From assembly GCA_945861705.1 (NCBI GenBank), contig CAMAVM010000001.1, forward strand, positions 1-64,000: DNA of 64,000 nt, given 5' to 3'. This document shows positions 38,316 to 46,603 of the stretch, in pieces. This DNA is from Methylomagnum ishizawai. GTDB lineage: Bacteria > Pseudomonadota > Gammaproteobacteria > Methylococcales > Methylomonadaceae. The position numbers and the translations under genes were made by a program. The notes beneath the pieces are model-generated. The model saw nothing but the letters and a program-made list of their open reading frames with translations, made no database searches and had not been told where the DNA came from. Numbering within the stretch: position 1 is the stretch's first letter; every line of letters begins with the position of its first letter.

Positions 38316-39074
38316 GTGTTTTGCAAAATGCACACTAATATAAAAAAAATAATCGTATTTGCTGCACTATTAGAACTTGTCTATCTAAGCTTATCCTTTG
38401 CTCTCGCGCAACGATACGGGCAATGGTCTTATGAAGGCGAAATTATCAGGACTGGGTTGCGGATAGTTTCTATCGTATTTTATGGTTATTGTTATCAAAA
38501 ATATTTTTATAAGCCTACGGATTCATTCCAACTAAAAAAGATATTAACGCCGCAATTTATCACTACTATCGTGTTATTTTTGCTGTTTGCCGTTGTTTAT
38601 ACCAACGCAGAACATGAAACGGGCAAGTGGCAACTTGTGTTTGCCATTTCAGGCATTACGGCAGGTTTACGAGAGGAGTTGTTTTACCGCGGTATTGTAC
38701 AGCAAACTTTGCAACTACAATTCAACCACAGAATCGCCTTATCCGTCGCAACGTTAGTGTTTACCCTATCACATGTTCAATATATTTATTACAGTCAATT
38801 CAATGGCTTAATATTGATAGCATGTGCTGGTATTATCTTTGGTAGTCTGTTTATATATACAGGCAGTATCGTGTTTACTGCCTGTATCCATGCCTTATAC
38901 GATGTCCTCATATCAGTTTATATTGTTCCATTTCGATTAAGTAACGCCCTTCAATTGCCCCTTTTAGTTTTAATTGTGCTTGCGTTTCTGCTAATACTTA
39001 ACAGGAAGTTTTATGGCTCTCAACAAGCTGATAAGGTTAATGATGTTGATACTGACAACTTAAGTATGGGGTGA
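38316..39074 (+). CDS. CPBP-family intramembrane glutamic protease
   Basis: 252 residues with about eight hydrophobic helices and the CPBP (Abi/CAAX protease-like) motifs: EE-x3-R in LREELFYRG, the histidine in LSHVQYI, and HALYD in ACIHALYDVL. Related enzymes cleave prenylated or other membrane proteins, and some give immunity to bacteriocins. The substrate here is unknown. The GTG at 38316 has AGGA ten bases upstream. An ATG at 38328 is an alternative. No neighbouring bacteriocin gene is visible. Confidence 0.85.
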   Translation: MFCKMHTNIKKIIVFAALLELVYLSLSFALAQRYGQWSYEGEIIRTGLRIVSIVFYGYCYQKYFYKPTDSFQLKKILTPQFITTIVLFLLFAVVYTNAEHETGKWQLVFAISGITAGLREELFYRGIVQQTLQLQFNHRIALSVATLVFTLSHVQYIYYSQFNGLILIACAGIIFGSLFIYTGSIVFTACIHALYDVLISVYIVPFRLSNALQLPLLVLIVLAFLLILNRKFYGSQQADKVNDVDTDNLSMG

Positions 39075-39112
39075 CACAAACACAGCATCAATACGTTCAG
39101 ATTCCTCAGCTT

Positions 39113-39736
39113 TCATCCTACCGTCGGTGCTGAACTTTTCCAAGCTGGCAATTGTTGCACATTGCGATACCACCGTGCGATTTCCGTATAAGGTGTCATA
39201 GGATATTGAGCCATTTCTGACAAATCCAGGAATGAGCCGACCGAAAAATCAGCCAAGGTCACGGCATCACCTACCAACCACTCACGACCGTTAATATGCT
39301 GCTCCAGCACTTGTGCAAAGCGGTGAAAACGCTCTTCGCCTTTGACAATTTCAGCTAAATCAGCTTCAGCCGACATAAATAGCTTTTTGACGACCCGTTC
39401 AAAAATGAACACCGAGCATGCACTGCCCCAGTGCGCTGCTTGCCAAAACTGCCAACGGTTAATGTCGGCTTGTACGTGGGGATCGGCTGAATATAATGCG
39501 TTATTCTGCACTTTGGAACACAAGTATTGCATGATGGCATTGGATTCCCACAGGACAAAATCGTCATCTACCAAGGTAGGTATCATGTGATTTGGATTAA
39601 GCTTGAGAAAATCTGGCTGCATTTGCTCACCTTTGCTTAAATCCACTACTTCAAGGTCGCAATCTAGCTGCAAATGATGGAGAACAGCAACAACTCTGCG
39701 GGAATTGGGAGATATTGGGAAATGATAAAGTTTCAT
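39113..39736 (-). CDS. Glutathione S-transferase family protein
   Basis: 207 residues with the N-terminal thioredoxin fold (MKLYHFPISPNSRRVVAVLH; NHMIPTLVDD; ESNAIMQYL, the glutathione gamma-Glu site) and the helical C-terminal domain (VTLADFSVG). The catalytic residue is probably the serine in SPNSRR. The substrate is unknown. It is divergent from an HxlR regulator gene, with two operator-like repeats between, so it is the likely regulated target. Confidence 0.92.
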   Translation of the reverse strand: MKLYHFPISPNSRRVVAVLHHLQLDCDLEVVDLSKGEQMQPDFLKLNPNHMIPTLVDDDFVLWESNAIMQYLCSKVQNNALYSADPHVQADINRWQFWQAAHWGSACSVFIFERVVKKLFMSAEADLAEIVKGEERFHRFAQVLEQHINGREWLVGDAVTLADFSVGSFLDLSEMAQYPMTPYTEIARWYRNVQQLPAWKSSAPTVG

Positions 39737-39764
39737 ATTAGCCTCACTGTACGATTAGATAGTA

Positions 39765-39818
39765 ACTTGCATAATACAAGTTTCTTAATATTTACATATC
39801 ACCTTGCATTTTACAAGT
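39765..39818. promoter_or_regulatory. Two operator-like repeats between GST and HxlR genes
   Basis: ACTTGCATAATACAAGT (39765-39781) and CCTTGCATTTTACAAGT (39802-39818) share the arms CTTG...CAAG with a 7-base centre CAT(A/T)(A/T)TA. They start 37 bases apart in the divergent promoter region. This arrangement fits binding of the adjacent HxlR dimer. Binding is inferred. Confidence 0.7.
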
Positions 39819-39917
39819 GAATTGTTTAGCTTTTATTACACCTGTGTACGCATCTAGCGTTGCTATGCTGTGCAATAATAATGACTAGCATTCATCCAGA
39901 CACATTCAATTTCAATC

Positions 39918-40322
39918 ATGAACGCAAACAGCCCCAACTATCGCTCGGAATGTGCTTTATCAACAGCATTAGACGTTATCGGCGACAAATGGAGTCTGTT
40001 AGTGGTGCGTGATATGTGTATGAATAAAACCAAATACGGCGATTTTCAATCTTCACCAGAAGGCATTCCAACCAACATTCTTGCTAATCGGCTACGCCGT
40101 CTGGAAGAAATCGGCATCATAGAAAAAAAACCCTACCACACAAAACCGTTACGTTATGAATATTTTTTGACTGCCAAGGGCGCAAACCTGCTACCTGTGT
40201 TACAGCAACTTGCAATTTGGGCGCATCAGCACGTTCCTGAATGCGGTACGCCACCGGACTGGTTTTTGGACGCTACACCAGAGCATATCATCGCGGCGCA
40301 GAACACAAAACAGCAACCTTGA
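39918..40322 (+). CDS. HxlR-family transcriptional regulator
   Basis: 134 residues with the HxlR winged helix: CALSTALDVIGDKWSLLVVRD (conserved Cys near the N-terminus and GDKWS), FQSSPEGIPTNILANRLRRLEEIGII and the wing YHTKPLRYEYFLTAKG. Proteins with an N-terminal reactive cysteine of this type often sense electrophiles. It is divergent from a glutathione S-transferase and probably controls it. Confidence 0.92.
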   Translation: MNANSPNYRSECALSTALDVIGDKWSLLVVRDMCMNKTKYGDFQSSPEGIPTNILANRLRRLEEIGIIEKKPYHTKPLRYEYFLTAKGANLLPVLQQLAIWAHQHVPECGTPPDWFLDATPEHIIAAQNTKQQP

Positions 40323-40492
40323 GCTGTGCTTTTATTGCCATGCATCTGTATTTTTCCTATAAAACGCTTAATGTTGCTTGTTTTTGTCACGGCATCGCTA
40401 TTTTTTCATTAACAAAACAGCCAGATACTGGTAAATTGAGCGTTGACACCTAATTTCCAGCCTGTGTCAACCCATCACTGAGGAGATCATCA

Positions 40493-42004
40493 ATGTCTAA
40501 CAACTTATTAGAACTATTAAAAGAACACCTATCGGGTGATGTAGTCTCGAATATCGCTGCACTTATTGGGGAATCGCCGAAAAATACCGAGACAGCACTG
40601 CAAACTGCCCTGCCTTCTTTGCTTGCCGGATTGGTCGATAAAAGTACAGACGCAACAAGTATTGGCAAACTGTTCAGCTTACTCACTGATGGCAACCACG
40701 ATGGTGGCGTACTCAGCAATCTGGGTGCTTTATCACAGGGTGGGGAAGAAACTACCAAATTATTATCAGAAGGTGCTAATTTATTAAGTGCTTTCTTTGG
40801 CGATAAGGCTGCTGGCATTACTGATTTGGTCGCTAACGCCAGCGGTATTAGCAAAAGCTCTTCAAACTCCTTGCTTGAGTTTATTATGCCTGTGCTTATG
40901 GGATTGATTGGCAGAAATCTTAAAATTGAAGGTACACAATACGCAACCGGATTAGCCGGGCTGTTAAGCAGCCAAAGCGGGTTTTTAAAGAACCTCATTC
41001 CTGCTGGACTTAGCAGCCTGTTAGTGGGAGAAACCGCCTCAGCTACAACGGCAAGCACTGCTCCTGTTATGAGCGATTTTGAAAAGGCCGCGAGTACACT
41101 TGATTCTGGCTATGCCACGCCCAAAACTGAGGCTTTAACTAATACATTTGATGATATTGGCGACAAAATTGAACATGTCGCAGAAGAAACCTTTGCCTCT
41201 GCTAAACACGTCGTCGAAAACGTGAGTGAATCAGCCAGTCAATTTGGCTCGCACATTGTTGAAGAAAGCAAAGAATTTGCCCACAGCGCTACGGAAGCTT
41301 TCGAAGAAGACAGCAGCGGTGGCAAAAAAATTCTTCCGTGGATTCTTTTAGCGGCGGCACTTGCTTTGGCTTGGGGCTTGCTTAAGAGTTGCAGCGTCCC
41401 CGCAACAGATCCTGTCGCTACCGCGCCAGAAGTAACAGCACCAGTAGCCACTCCACCACCAGCACCCGTTATTGCAACTCCAGCCCCTACCCCACCAGCA
41501 CCAACGGCAGTTGAAGCGCCCGTCGTGGAAAAAGCGGCTGATGCCGTTAGTGATTTCTATGAAAAAACCTTATCTACCGGCTACGCCATAAAAGCTGCCA
41601 AAGACGGACTTGAAAGCAAACTGGTCGGTTTTATTGAAGGTGGCGAGGCAATCAGCAAAGATTTATGGTTTAACATGAACGGCATTACTTTTGATACCAA
41701 CAAAGCCAGCATCAAAAAGGAATCAAATGAGCAAATAAACCATATTGCCGAAGTATTGAAGGCATTTCCGAAAGTTAACATCAAAATCGGCGGTTATACA
41801 GACAATACTGGCAAAGCCAATGCTAACAAAAAGCTGTCTAATAGCCGAGCGATTGCCATTAAAAAAGCCATCATCGCCAAAGGTGTAAAAGCTGACCGGA
41901 TGGATGCCGAAGGTTATGGCAGCGATCATCCAGTAGCCAGTAACGATAGCGAGGAAGGAAGGCAGCAAAACCGCCGCATTGATGTGCGGGTAACGGAAAA
42001 ATAA
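40493..42004 (+). CDS. DUF937 (YidB-like) and OmpA-like domain fusion protein
   Basis: 503 residues in three parts. First, an N-terminal DUF937/YidB-like helical repeat domain (about 1-190; LLELLKEHLSG, ALPSLLAGLVDK, IMPVLMGLIGR). Second, an acidic linker, one membrane helix (about 279-298, ILPWILLAAALALAWGLLKS) and a Pro/Ala/Thr-rich spacer. Third, an OmpA-like peptidoglycan-binding domain (about 380-503; GYTDNTGKANANKKLSNSRA, split by loop, and RRIDVRV). The OmpA part would face the periplasm and bind diaminopimelate, placing DUF937 in the cytoplasm. GAGGAG precedes the ATG. Function unknown. Confidence 0.88.
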   Translation: MSNNLLELLKEHLSGDVVSNIAALIGESPKNTETALQTALPSLLAGLVDKSTDATSIGKLFSLLTDGNHDGGVLSNLGALSQGGEETTKLLSEGANLLSAFFGDKAAGITDLVANASGISKSSSNSLLEFIMPVLMGLIGRNLKIEGTQYATGLAGLLSSQSGFLKNLIPAGLSSLLVGETASATTASTAPVMSDFEKAASTLDSGYATPKTEALTNTFDDIGDKIEHVAEETFASAKHVVENVSESASQFGSHIVEESKEFAHSATEAFEEDSSGGKKILPWILLAAALALAWGLLKSCSVPATDPVATAPEVTAPVATPPPAPVIATPAPTPPAPTAVEAPVVEKAADAVSDFYEKTLSTGYAIKAAKDGLESKLVGFIEGGEAISKDLWFNMNGITFDTNKASIKKESNEQINHIAEVLKAFPKVNIKIGGYTDNTGKANANKKLSNSRAIAIKKAIIAKGVKADRMDAEGYGSDHPVASNDSEEGRQQNRRIDVRVTEK

Positions 42005-42007
42005 CCC

Positions 42008-42067
42008 AAAAGGCACAAGGCACAGGGTTCAAGTTGCAAAACAGCAGCTTACCTTGCGTCTTGTGCC
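42008..42067. repeat. Inverted variant of the AAAGGC-CAAGGC repeat
   Basis: AAAAGGCACAAGGC (42008-42021) is partly inverted as CTTGCGTCTTGTGCC (42053-42067). It follows the stop of the DUF937-OmpA gene and may form a long stem that ends its transcript. Confidence 0.5.
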
Positions 42068-42201
42068 GTTAATTATGCGTGTTACGTTTTTTAAACCCAG
42101 CACTTTGCAATTGATACTTAGATAGTCCGTAAAAAACGAGCTAGTCAGCAGACTGTATTTTATAATGTCAGGGATAACAACAATAACAACACACTAACCG
42201 T

Positions 42202-42648
42202 ATGAAAAAATCAATTTTTAACAAAAATCTCATTTCTTTTCTTATCAGCGTTGCTGTTACTCTAACGCTAACGGCTTGTTCTGATGACGAAAAACCCAAG
42301 CAAGAGCAAGCACCCAAAGCCGAGGAACATACGTTCGATCATCCGCATGGTTCAGAAGTCACCGACATGCAAAAGCATAAGTTTGAGCATGAATTCGCGG
42401 CACAATGTGTGGATCGGGAATTGAATAATTCAAACAATAAAATTGAAGACGCAGCACGTCTCACCAAATCTTGTGAGTGTATTGCAACTTACTTGATGAA
42501 AGATTTAACCACTCAAGAAGCAGAAAAATTTATGGGTGAACATGAACATCCGCAATCTCTAAGAATTAAATTTGAAGCGGCTGCTTATGAGTGCTTACAG
42601 GAAAAAGCGCAACCCGCTGGGCCTAAATTGTTTGGTAGACAGCAATAG
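42202..42648 (+). CDS. Small lipoprotein, hypothetical
   Basis: 148 residues with a lipoprotein signal peptide and lipobox LTAC (Cys26). The mature part is His/Glu-rich at first (EEHTFDHPHG; MQKHKFEHEFAAQC) and has three more cysteines (CVDRE, KSCEC) and AYECLQ. The His and Cys content could bind metal, which would suit the adjacent copper-peptide operon, but no known family is recognised. It is convergent with bufC. Confidence 0.65.
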   Translation: MKKSIFNKNLISFLISVAVTLTLTACSDDEKPKQEQAPKAEEHTFDHPHGSEVTDMQKHKFEHEFAAQCVDRELNNSNNKIEDAARLTKSCECIATYLMKDLTTQEAEKFMGEHEHPQSLRIKFEAAAYECLQEKAQPAGPKLFGRQQ

Positions 42649-42724
42649 CAATTAAGCGGTATTGTCAGAAAGGTAAGCACATTACTAAGCCAATACCTGA
42701 TCGAAGGGCTTACTCAGAGATCAC

Positions 42725-43471
42725 TTAACAGATTGAAAGCACTGTTTTTTCAACAAGATCTTTGAGGATTTGTAGCCCTCCCGTTACGATAATGTCAGGA
42801 TTTGGATGCTGAGATTCTTCTGCAAGTTGCTTAAGGCAATCTTCTGTTCTGACTTGCCCACGTTCTTGTATGATCGCCAATAACCGATAAGTCATTGGAT
42901 TAATTTCAATAAACTTAACCTCGTCATCTGTCCCACGGTAGGCGAGCAGACTAGTCGGTTGCTCTGGTGACACCAGTGGCAAGTAGTCAGGTGAAATGTT
43001 TTGAACGGGGAATTGGTAAAGCAACGGCCATGCTAAAGGCGATAACTTTATGGTTTGATAGAGTAAATTATGGGGTTCTTGTTGGTTTGGGTCTACATCC
43101 TCTTTTGCAATCGACAAAGCCATTTCCACCCACTCGTAGTGCGCCAACTCCAACAAAAAAGGTAAATCGTCTGGGTTAAATCGTTCATTTTCCAGATAAC
43201 CCAGGAATTCTTCTGCAATTTCAGAAAAGTAAGGCGTTTTACACGCGTGTTTAAGGAAAAAATCCTGCGCCAATTCCAGCCATTGCTCGTCGTCCAATAT
43301 TTTTCGGATGACGGGGAAATTTCCGGCTAAAAAGCTTTCTATGTTATTGAAAATTAACTCCCGATACATTGCCATACGTTCTGGTTTAACGTCTGCGGGT
43401 GCGGGATTTGTTGCTGGATCACGGATATACTGGGTAAATTCGTGTTGTTTGGCTTTAAAATCGACGGACAT
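42725..43471 (-). CDS. bufC: BufC/HvfC-type partner protein (DUF2063 N-domain)
   Basis: 248 residues. The first about 100 match the DUF2063 partner domain (QHEFTQYIRDP, ERMAMYRELIFNNIESFLAGNFPVI, ending ISE-type PYFSEIAEEFLGYL). The rest forms a second helical/beta module (FLLELAHYEWVEMAL, ...). In bufferin/Hvf systems this protein partners the MNIO enzyme BufB and brings in the precursor. The ATG at 43471 is preferred. A TTG at 43486 would overlap the bufB stop by 4 bases. Confidence 0.9.
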   Translation of the reverse strand: MSVDFKAKQHEFTQYIRDPATNPAPADVKPERMAMYRELIFNNIESFLAGNFPVIRKILDDEQWLELAQDFFLKHACKTPYFSEIAEEFLGYLENERFNPDDLPFLLELAHYEWVEMALSIAKEDVDPNQQEPHNLLYQTIKLSPLAWPLLYQFPVQNISPDYLPLVSPEQPTSLLAYRGTDDEVKFIEINPMTYRLLAIIQERGQVRTEDCLKQLAEESQHPNPDIIVTGGLQILKDLVEKTVLSIC

Positions 43472-43482
43472 CACTTTGCTAT

Positions 43483-44334
43483 TCAAGCTAATCTTCGTTC
43501 ATGCTGAACTCGCCAATCATTCTGTATGGCTTTGATAGTATTTACTTCTTTCATCAATTCAACGATGGGCGGAATATCAAAATCGCGTTCCAGCAAGGTT
43601 GGAAACACGCCAAAAAGCTCATAAGCCTTAGCTAACAACTTCCAGACTGGATCGATAATATCCGCACCGTGGGTATCGACGAGAAAATCCTCAGCTTGTG
43701 CATAATGCCCTGCAATATGGGCGTAAGCGATACGATGAGCCGGCATGGCTTTCAGGAACGCTTCGGCATCATAACTATGATTGACGCTGTTGACGTAGAT
43801 ATTGTTGATGTCCAACAACACCTTACAGTCGGCTTCTTTGACCACGGCATTGAAAAAGTCGATCTCGTCCATCTCCTGACCGGGTGCGGCATAATAAGAG
43901 ACATTTTCGATAGCAATACGTTGTTCCAGAATGTCTTGCACCCGCTTAATCCTTCCTGCAACGTGCTTAACCGCTTCTTCTGTGAATGGAATCGGCATCA
44001 GGTCATACAAATGCCCGTCTTTGCTGCAATAGCTGAGGTGTTCGCTGTAAAGCTTTATGCCATGTTCGGACAGGAAATGTTTAACGGCGTGGACAAAGGC
44101 TTCGTCCAGCGGATCAGTACTGCCTAAAGATAAGGATAATCCATGACAGACAAAATCAAAACGTTCAGTCATTGCACGAAACTGGCGACCCGATTTGCCA
44201 CCGATGGTGATCCAGTTTTCCGGTGCGACTTCGTAGAATCCGACCTCGTTGGGTGGTGCTTCAACGATTTGATTGAGTATAGAGCGGCGCAGACCCAAAC
44301 CGGTATCGCGCACTAAATAGGGAGTTGTGCTCAT
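43483..44334 (-). CDS. bufB: MNIO enzyme BufB/HvfB (DUF692)
   Basis: 283 residues of the multinuclear non-heme iron-dependent oxidase family (MNIO, DUF692), a TIM barrel that modifies cysteines of ribosomal peptides. Seen: GLGLRRSI, YEVAPENWI, HGLSLSLGSTDPLD, YSEHLSYC, IENVSYYAAPGQEMDEIDF, LLDINNIYVNSVNH and HIAGHYAQAEDFLVDTHG, which contain the metal-binding His, Glu and Asp residues. In characterised relatives it converts the EGKCG cysteine to an oxazolone-thioamide or related group. ATG at 44334 has AAGGTG five bases upstream. Confidence 0.95.
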   Translation of the reverse strand: MSTTPYLVRDTGLGLRRSILNQIVEAPPNEVGFYEVAPENWITIGGKSGRQFRAMTERFDFVCHGLSLSLGSTDPLDEAFVHAVKHFLSEHGIKLYSEHLSYCSKDGHLYDLMPIPFTEEAVKHVAGRIKRVQDILEQRIAIENVSYYAAPGQEMDEIDFFNAVVKEADCKVLLDINNIYVNSVNHSYDAEAFLKAMPAHRIAYAHIAGHYAQAEDFLVDTHGADIIDPVWKLLAKAYELFGVFPTLLERDFDIPPIVELMKEVNTIKAIQNDWRVQHERRLA

Positions 44335-44360
44335 GGGAACACCTTGATTAATCAAAGGAA

Positions 44361-44381
44361 GGAGGGCATGAGCTGCCCTCC
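44361..44381 (-). terminator. Hairpin between bufA and bufB
   Basis: GGAGGGCA (44361-44368) and TGCCCTCC (44374-44381) form a perfect 8-bp GC-rich stem with a 5-base loop in the 81-base gap between bufA and bufB. The minus-strand sequence after it is TTCCTTTGATT, a weak T-run. It is well placed to reduce read-through so that more precursor than enzyme is made. Confidence 0.65.
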
Positions 44382-44415
44382 TCTATTACGTAGATTTGTA
44401 ATTAATTACGAAATC

Positions 44416-44988
44416 TTACTTTGCTGGCGCAGCTACAGCAGGAGCAGCGGCTGGTGCTGCTTCTGTCGCTTTCATTTTTGCGCCACAAGCACCGTCTTTG
44501 CCTTTTGTCATTTCAGCACAACCGGTCATGCCTTCGCCACAACCTTTCATTTTTGCACCACAAGCACCTTCCTTAGTTTTTGCCGCATCGCAATTCTTCA
44601 TGTCTTCTTTACAGGCGGCACCACAACTGCCTTCTTTTGCAGCCTTATCCTTTGCCATACCGCACGCGCCTTCTTTGCCTTTCATCATGGCACCACAGGC
44701 TTTTTCCATACCTGGCTTCATTTTGCCGTCTTTCATCATGCTGCCGCATGCACCATCAGCTTTCTTGCCGGCATCTGCACTACCTGCACACGCACCTTCG
44801 GCTGCTTTTGGTTTTGCCATACCCGCCATAGACGCGCCACATTTCATTTCGGCCAACTGCATATAACCTGAAGACATTTCTGTCATCGCAAATGGGCTGG
44901 TTTCTGCATTGGCAGGCATTGCAGCAAATGTTGATATAAGGGCAGCGCCCATTGCGGCAGCTAAAGGGGTTTTATTGATTTTTTTCAT
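44416..44988 (-). CDS. bufA: Bufferin/HvfA-type cysteine-rich precursor peptide
   Basis: 190 residues: Sec-type signal peptide (about 1-28, ending MPANA) and a mature region rich in Lys, Gly, Ala and Met with twelve cysteines. Repeated (E/D)G(A/S)CG cores stand at about 78-82, 106-110, 119-123, 140-144 and 165-169, with EGACA at 64-68 and EKACG at 95-99. The family core is EGKCG; here Ala or Ser replaces Lys. The first gene of the bufABC operon, it would be modified by BufB/BufC, exported and bind copper. GGAG lies 9 bases before the ATG. Confidence 0.9.
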   Translation of the reverse strand: MKKINKTPLAAAMGAALISTFAAMPANAETSPFAMTEMSSGYMQLAEMKCGASMAGMAKPKAAEGACAGSADAGKKADGACGSMMKDGKMKPGMEKACGAMMKGKEGACGMAKDKAAKEGSCGAACKEDMKNCDAAKTKEGACGAKMKGCGEGMTGCAEMTKGKDGACGAKMKATEAAPAAAPAVAAPAK

Positions 44989-45161
44989 CGTGTTATCTCC
45001 AGGATTATTAAATAAAGCATCGATATTTCCTACCGAAGTCAGGTTACGATACCCTTTCAGAACTGAACAAGGAATGAATAACCCGTGTTTCGACGTGTTT
45101 ACAACTAGGCAAACTATACAGTTTTACTAAACTTCTTTCCAGCAATCATTAGCTTAACTGA

Positions 45162-45794
45162 TTATATCAATTTGTTTTCGTATTCGCATAAATCAGCGAT
45201 AACGCATTGAGTACACTTCGGTTTTCTTGCCATGCAAGTATATCGCCCGTGCAAAATTAGTAAATGATGAGCCGCTTTTTTATGATTTTTTGGCACCCAT
45301 TTATCCAGTTTACGTTCCACTTCCAGCACGTTTTTACCGGGTGCAATTTTGGTGCGGTTGGAAACTCGGAAAATATGGGTATCAACCGCTATCGTAGCTT
45401 GACCAAATGCGGTGTTGAGAATGACATTGGCGGTTTTCCGCCCAACACCTGCCAAAGCTTCCAGATCCTCCCTGGTTTCAGGTACTTTCCCGCTGTGCTT
45501 ATCCAGCACTTGCTGACAAAGTGTGATGATATTTGTAGCTTTGGCATTAAATAAGCCGATGGTTTTGATGTAAGTTTTCAGTCCGTCCAAGCTCAAAGCC
45601 AAAATCGCTTCCGGCGTATTAGCAACCGGAAATAATTTCGCCGTTGCCTTGTTAACGCCGACATCGGTGGCTTGTGCGGACAAAACCACGGCGACTAATA
45701 ATTCAAAGGTTGTTGAATATTGCAGTTCAGTAGTCGGCTCAGGGATGGTTTCGGCAAGGCGATCAAAAATTGCCTGTCTTTTTAGCTGGTTCAT
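45162..45794 (-). CDS. nth: Endonuclease III
   Basis: Nth is a DNA glycosylase/AP lyase for oxidised pyrimidines. The 210 residues contain the helix-hairpin-helix LEALAGVGRKTANVILN with the catalytic lysine, the catalytic aspartate in AVDTHIFRVSNR and the 4Fe-4S loop C-x6-C-x2-C-x5-C near the C-terminus (CMARKPKCTQCVIADLC). It lies 8 bases after rsxB, the common rsx-nth linkage. Confidence 0.97.
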   Translation of the reverse strand: MNQLKRQAIFDRLAETIPEPTTELQYSTTFELLVAVVLSAQATDVGVNKATAKLFPVANTPEAILALSLDGLKTYIKTIGLFNAKATNIITLCQQVLDKHSGKVPETREDLEALAGVGRKTANVILNTAFGQATIAVDTHIFRVSNRTKIAPGKNVLEVERKLDKWVPKNHKKAAHHLLILHGRYTCMARKPKCTQCVIADLCEYENKLI

Positions 45795-45802
45795 CCTAAA
45801 TA

Positions 45803-46396
45803 CTAAACGGAAGAACTATTAGCATTGTTATTTATTGACTGCATTTTCAACAAGGCATCTCTCTGTTTCCTTGCCTTTTCCGCTTTTTCCAACACCTCGT
45901 TTTCTTTGCGATAATTACGCGCTTCATAGCGGTATTTTGCCGTTAATTTTTGCGTGGTTTTTTGTTCTGGTGACGGCTGGATAGCTAACGGTTTTAGCAC
46001 GATGCAATCTACTGGACACGGCGCAACACATAGCTCACAGCCCGTGCATTCCGCCGCAATCACCGTGTGCATCATCTTCGCCGCACCCAAAATGGCATCC
46101 ACCGGACATGCGGCGATGCACTTAACACAACCTATACAATCTTCTTCAACAATAACCGCCACTTGCTTGGGTTTATGAATGCCGAATTCAGGATTTAAAG
46201 ACTTAATATTTAAATCCAATAACTTGGCAAGCTCAATAATCCCTTCGTCGCCCCCTGGGGGACATTGATTGATGTCTGCCTGACCTAACGCAACCGCCTC
46301 CGCATACGGCTTACAGCCCTTGTACCCACATTGACCGCATTGGGTTTGCGGCAGGATAGCGTTTATTTGGTCAATTGCGGCAATGTTTAACAGCAT
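45803..46396 (-). CDS. rsxB: RsxB/RnfB-type ferredoxin subunit, without membrane anchor
   Basis: 197 residues with the N-terminal 4Fe-4S domain (CGQCGYKGC...CPPGG) and two ferredoxin clusters ([12 protein letters not shown] and [12 protein letters not shown]). The enterobacterial RsxB begins with a transmembrane helix that is missing here. The protein starts directly at [14 protein letters not shown], as in the soluble RnfB-like ferredoxins of many beta- and gammaproteobacteria. No other rnf/rsx gene is in the window, so the electron partner is unknown. The C-terminus is Lys-rich. Confidence 0.9.
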   Translation of the reverse strand: MLLNIAAIDQINAILPQTQCGQCGYKGCKPYAEAVALGQADINQCPPGGDEGIIELAKLLDLNIKSLNPEFGIHKPKQVAVIVEEDCIGCVKCIAACPVDAILGAAKMMHTVIAAECTGCELCVAPCPVDCIVLKPLAIQPSPEQKTTQKLTAKYRYEARNYRKENEVLEKAEKARKQRDALLKMQSINNNANSSSV

Positions 46397-46603
46397 TTTC
46401 AGTTTAATCTTTCGATTCCGTTACATTTCATTGAAATTATTTACTTAACTGCACTTCATAGAAGAATCTGCGTTTATTTTATCCTGTTACCTTAGTGGTA
46501 AGCATAAAGGAGTTCAAAAAATTCAAAAATCACCTTCTCCCTTGAGGAAGCAAGAATTGTAATAATAAGCGATAATGCCAGCACACGACTTTGAAAGAAC
46601 TGC

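Noticed and set aside
38316-39074. CPBP protease as a bacteriocin immunity protein
   Set aside because: No precursor peptide or transporter gene nearby, so only the family call is kept.
44344-44871. Long plus-strand frames opposite bufA
   Set aside because: They are complementary shadows of a repetitive Lys/Ala/Gly-rich gene and have biased Phe/His/Cys content.
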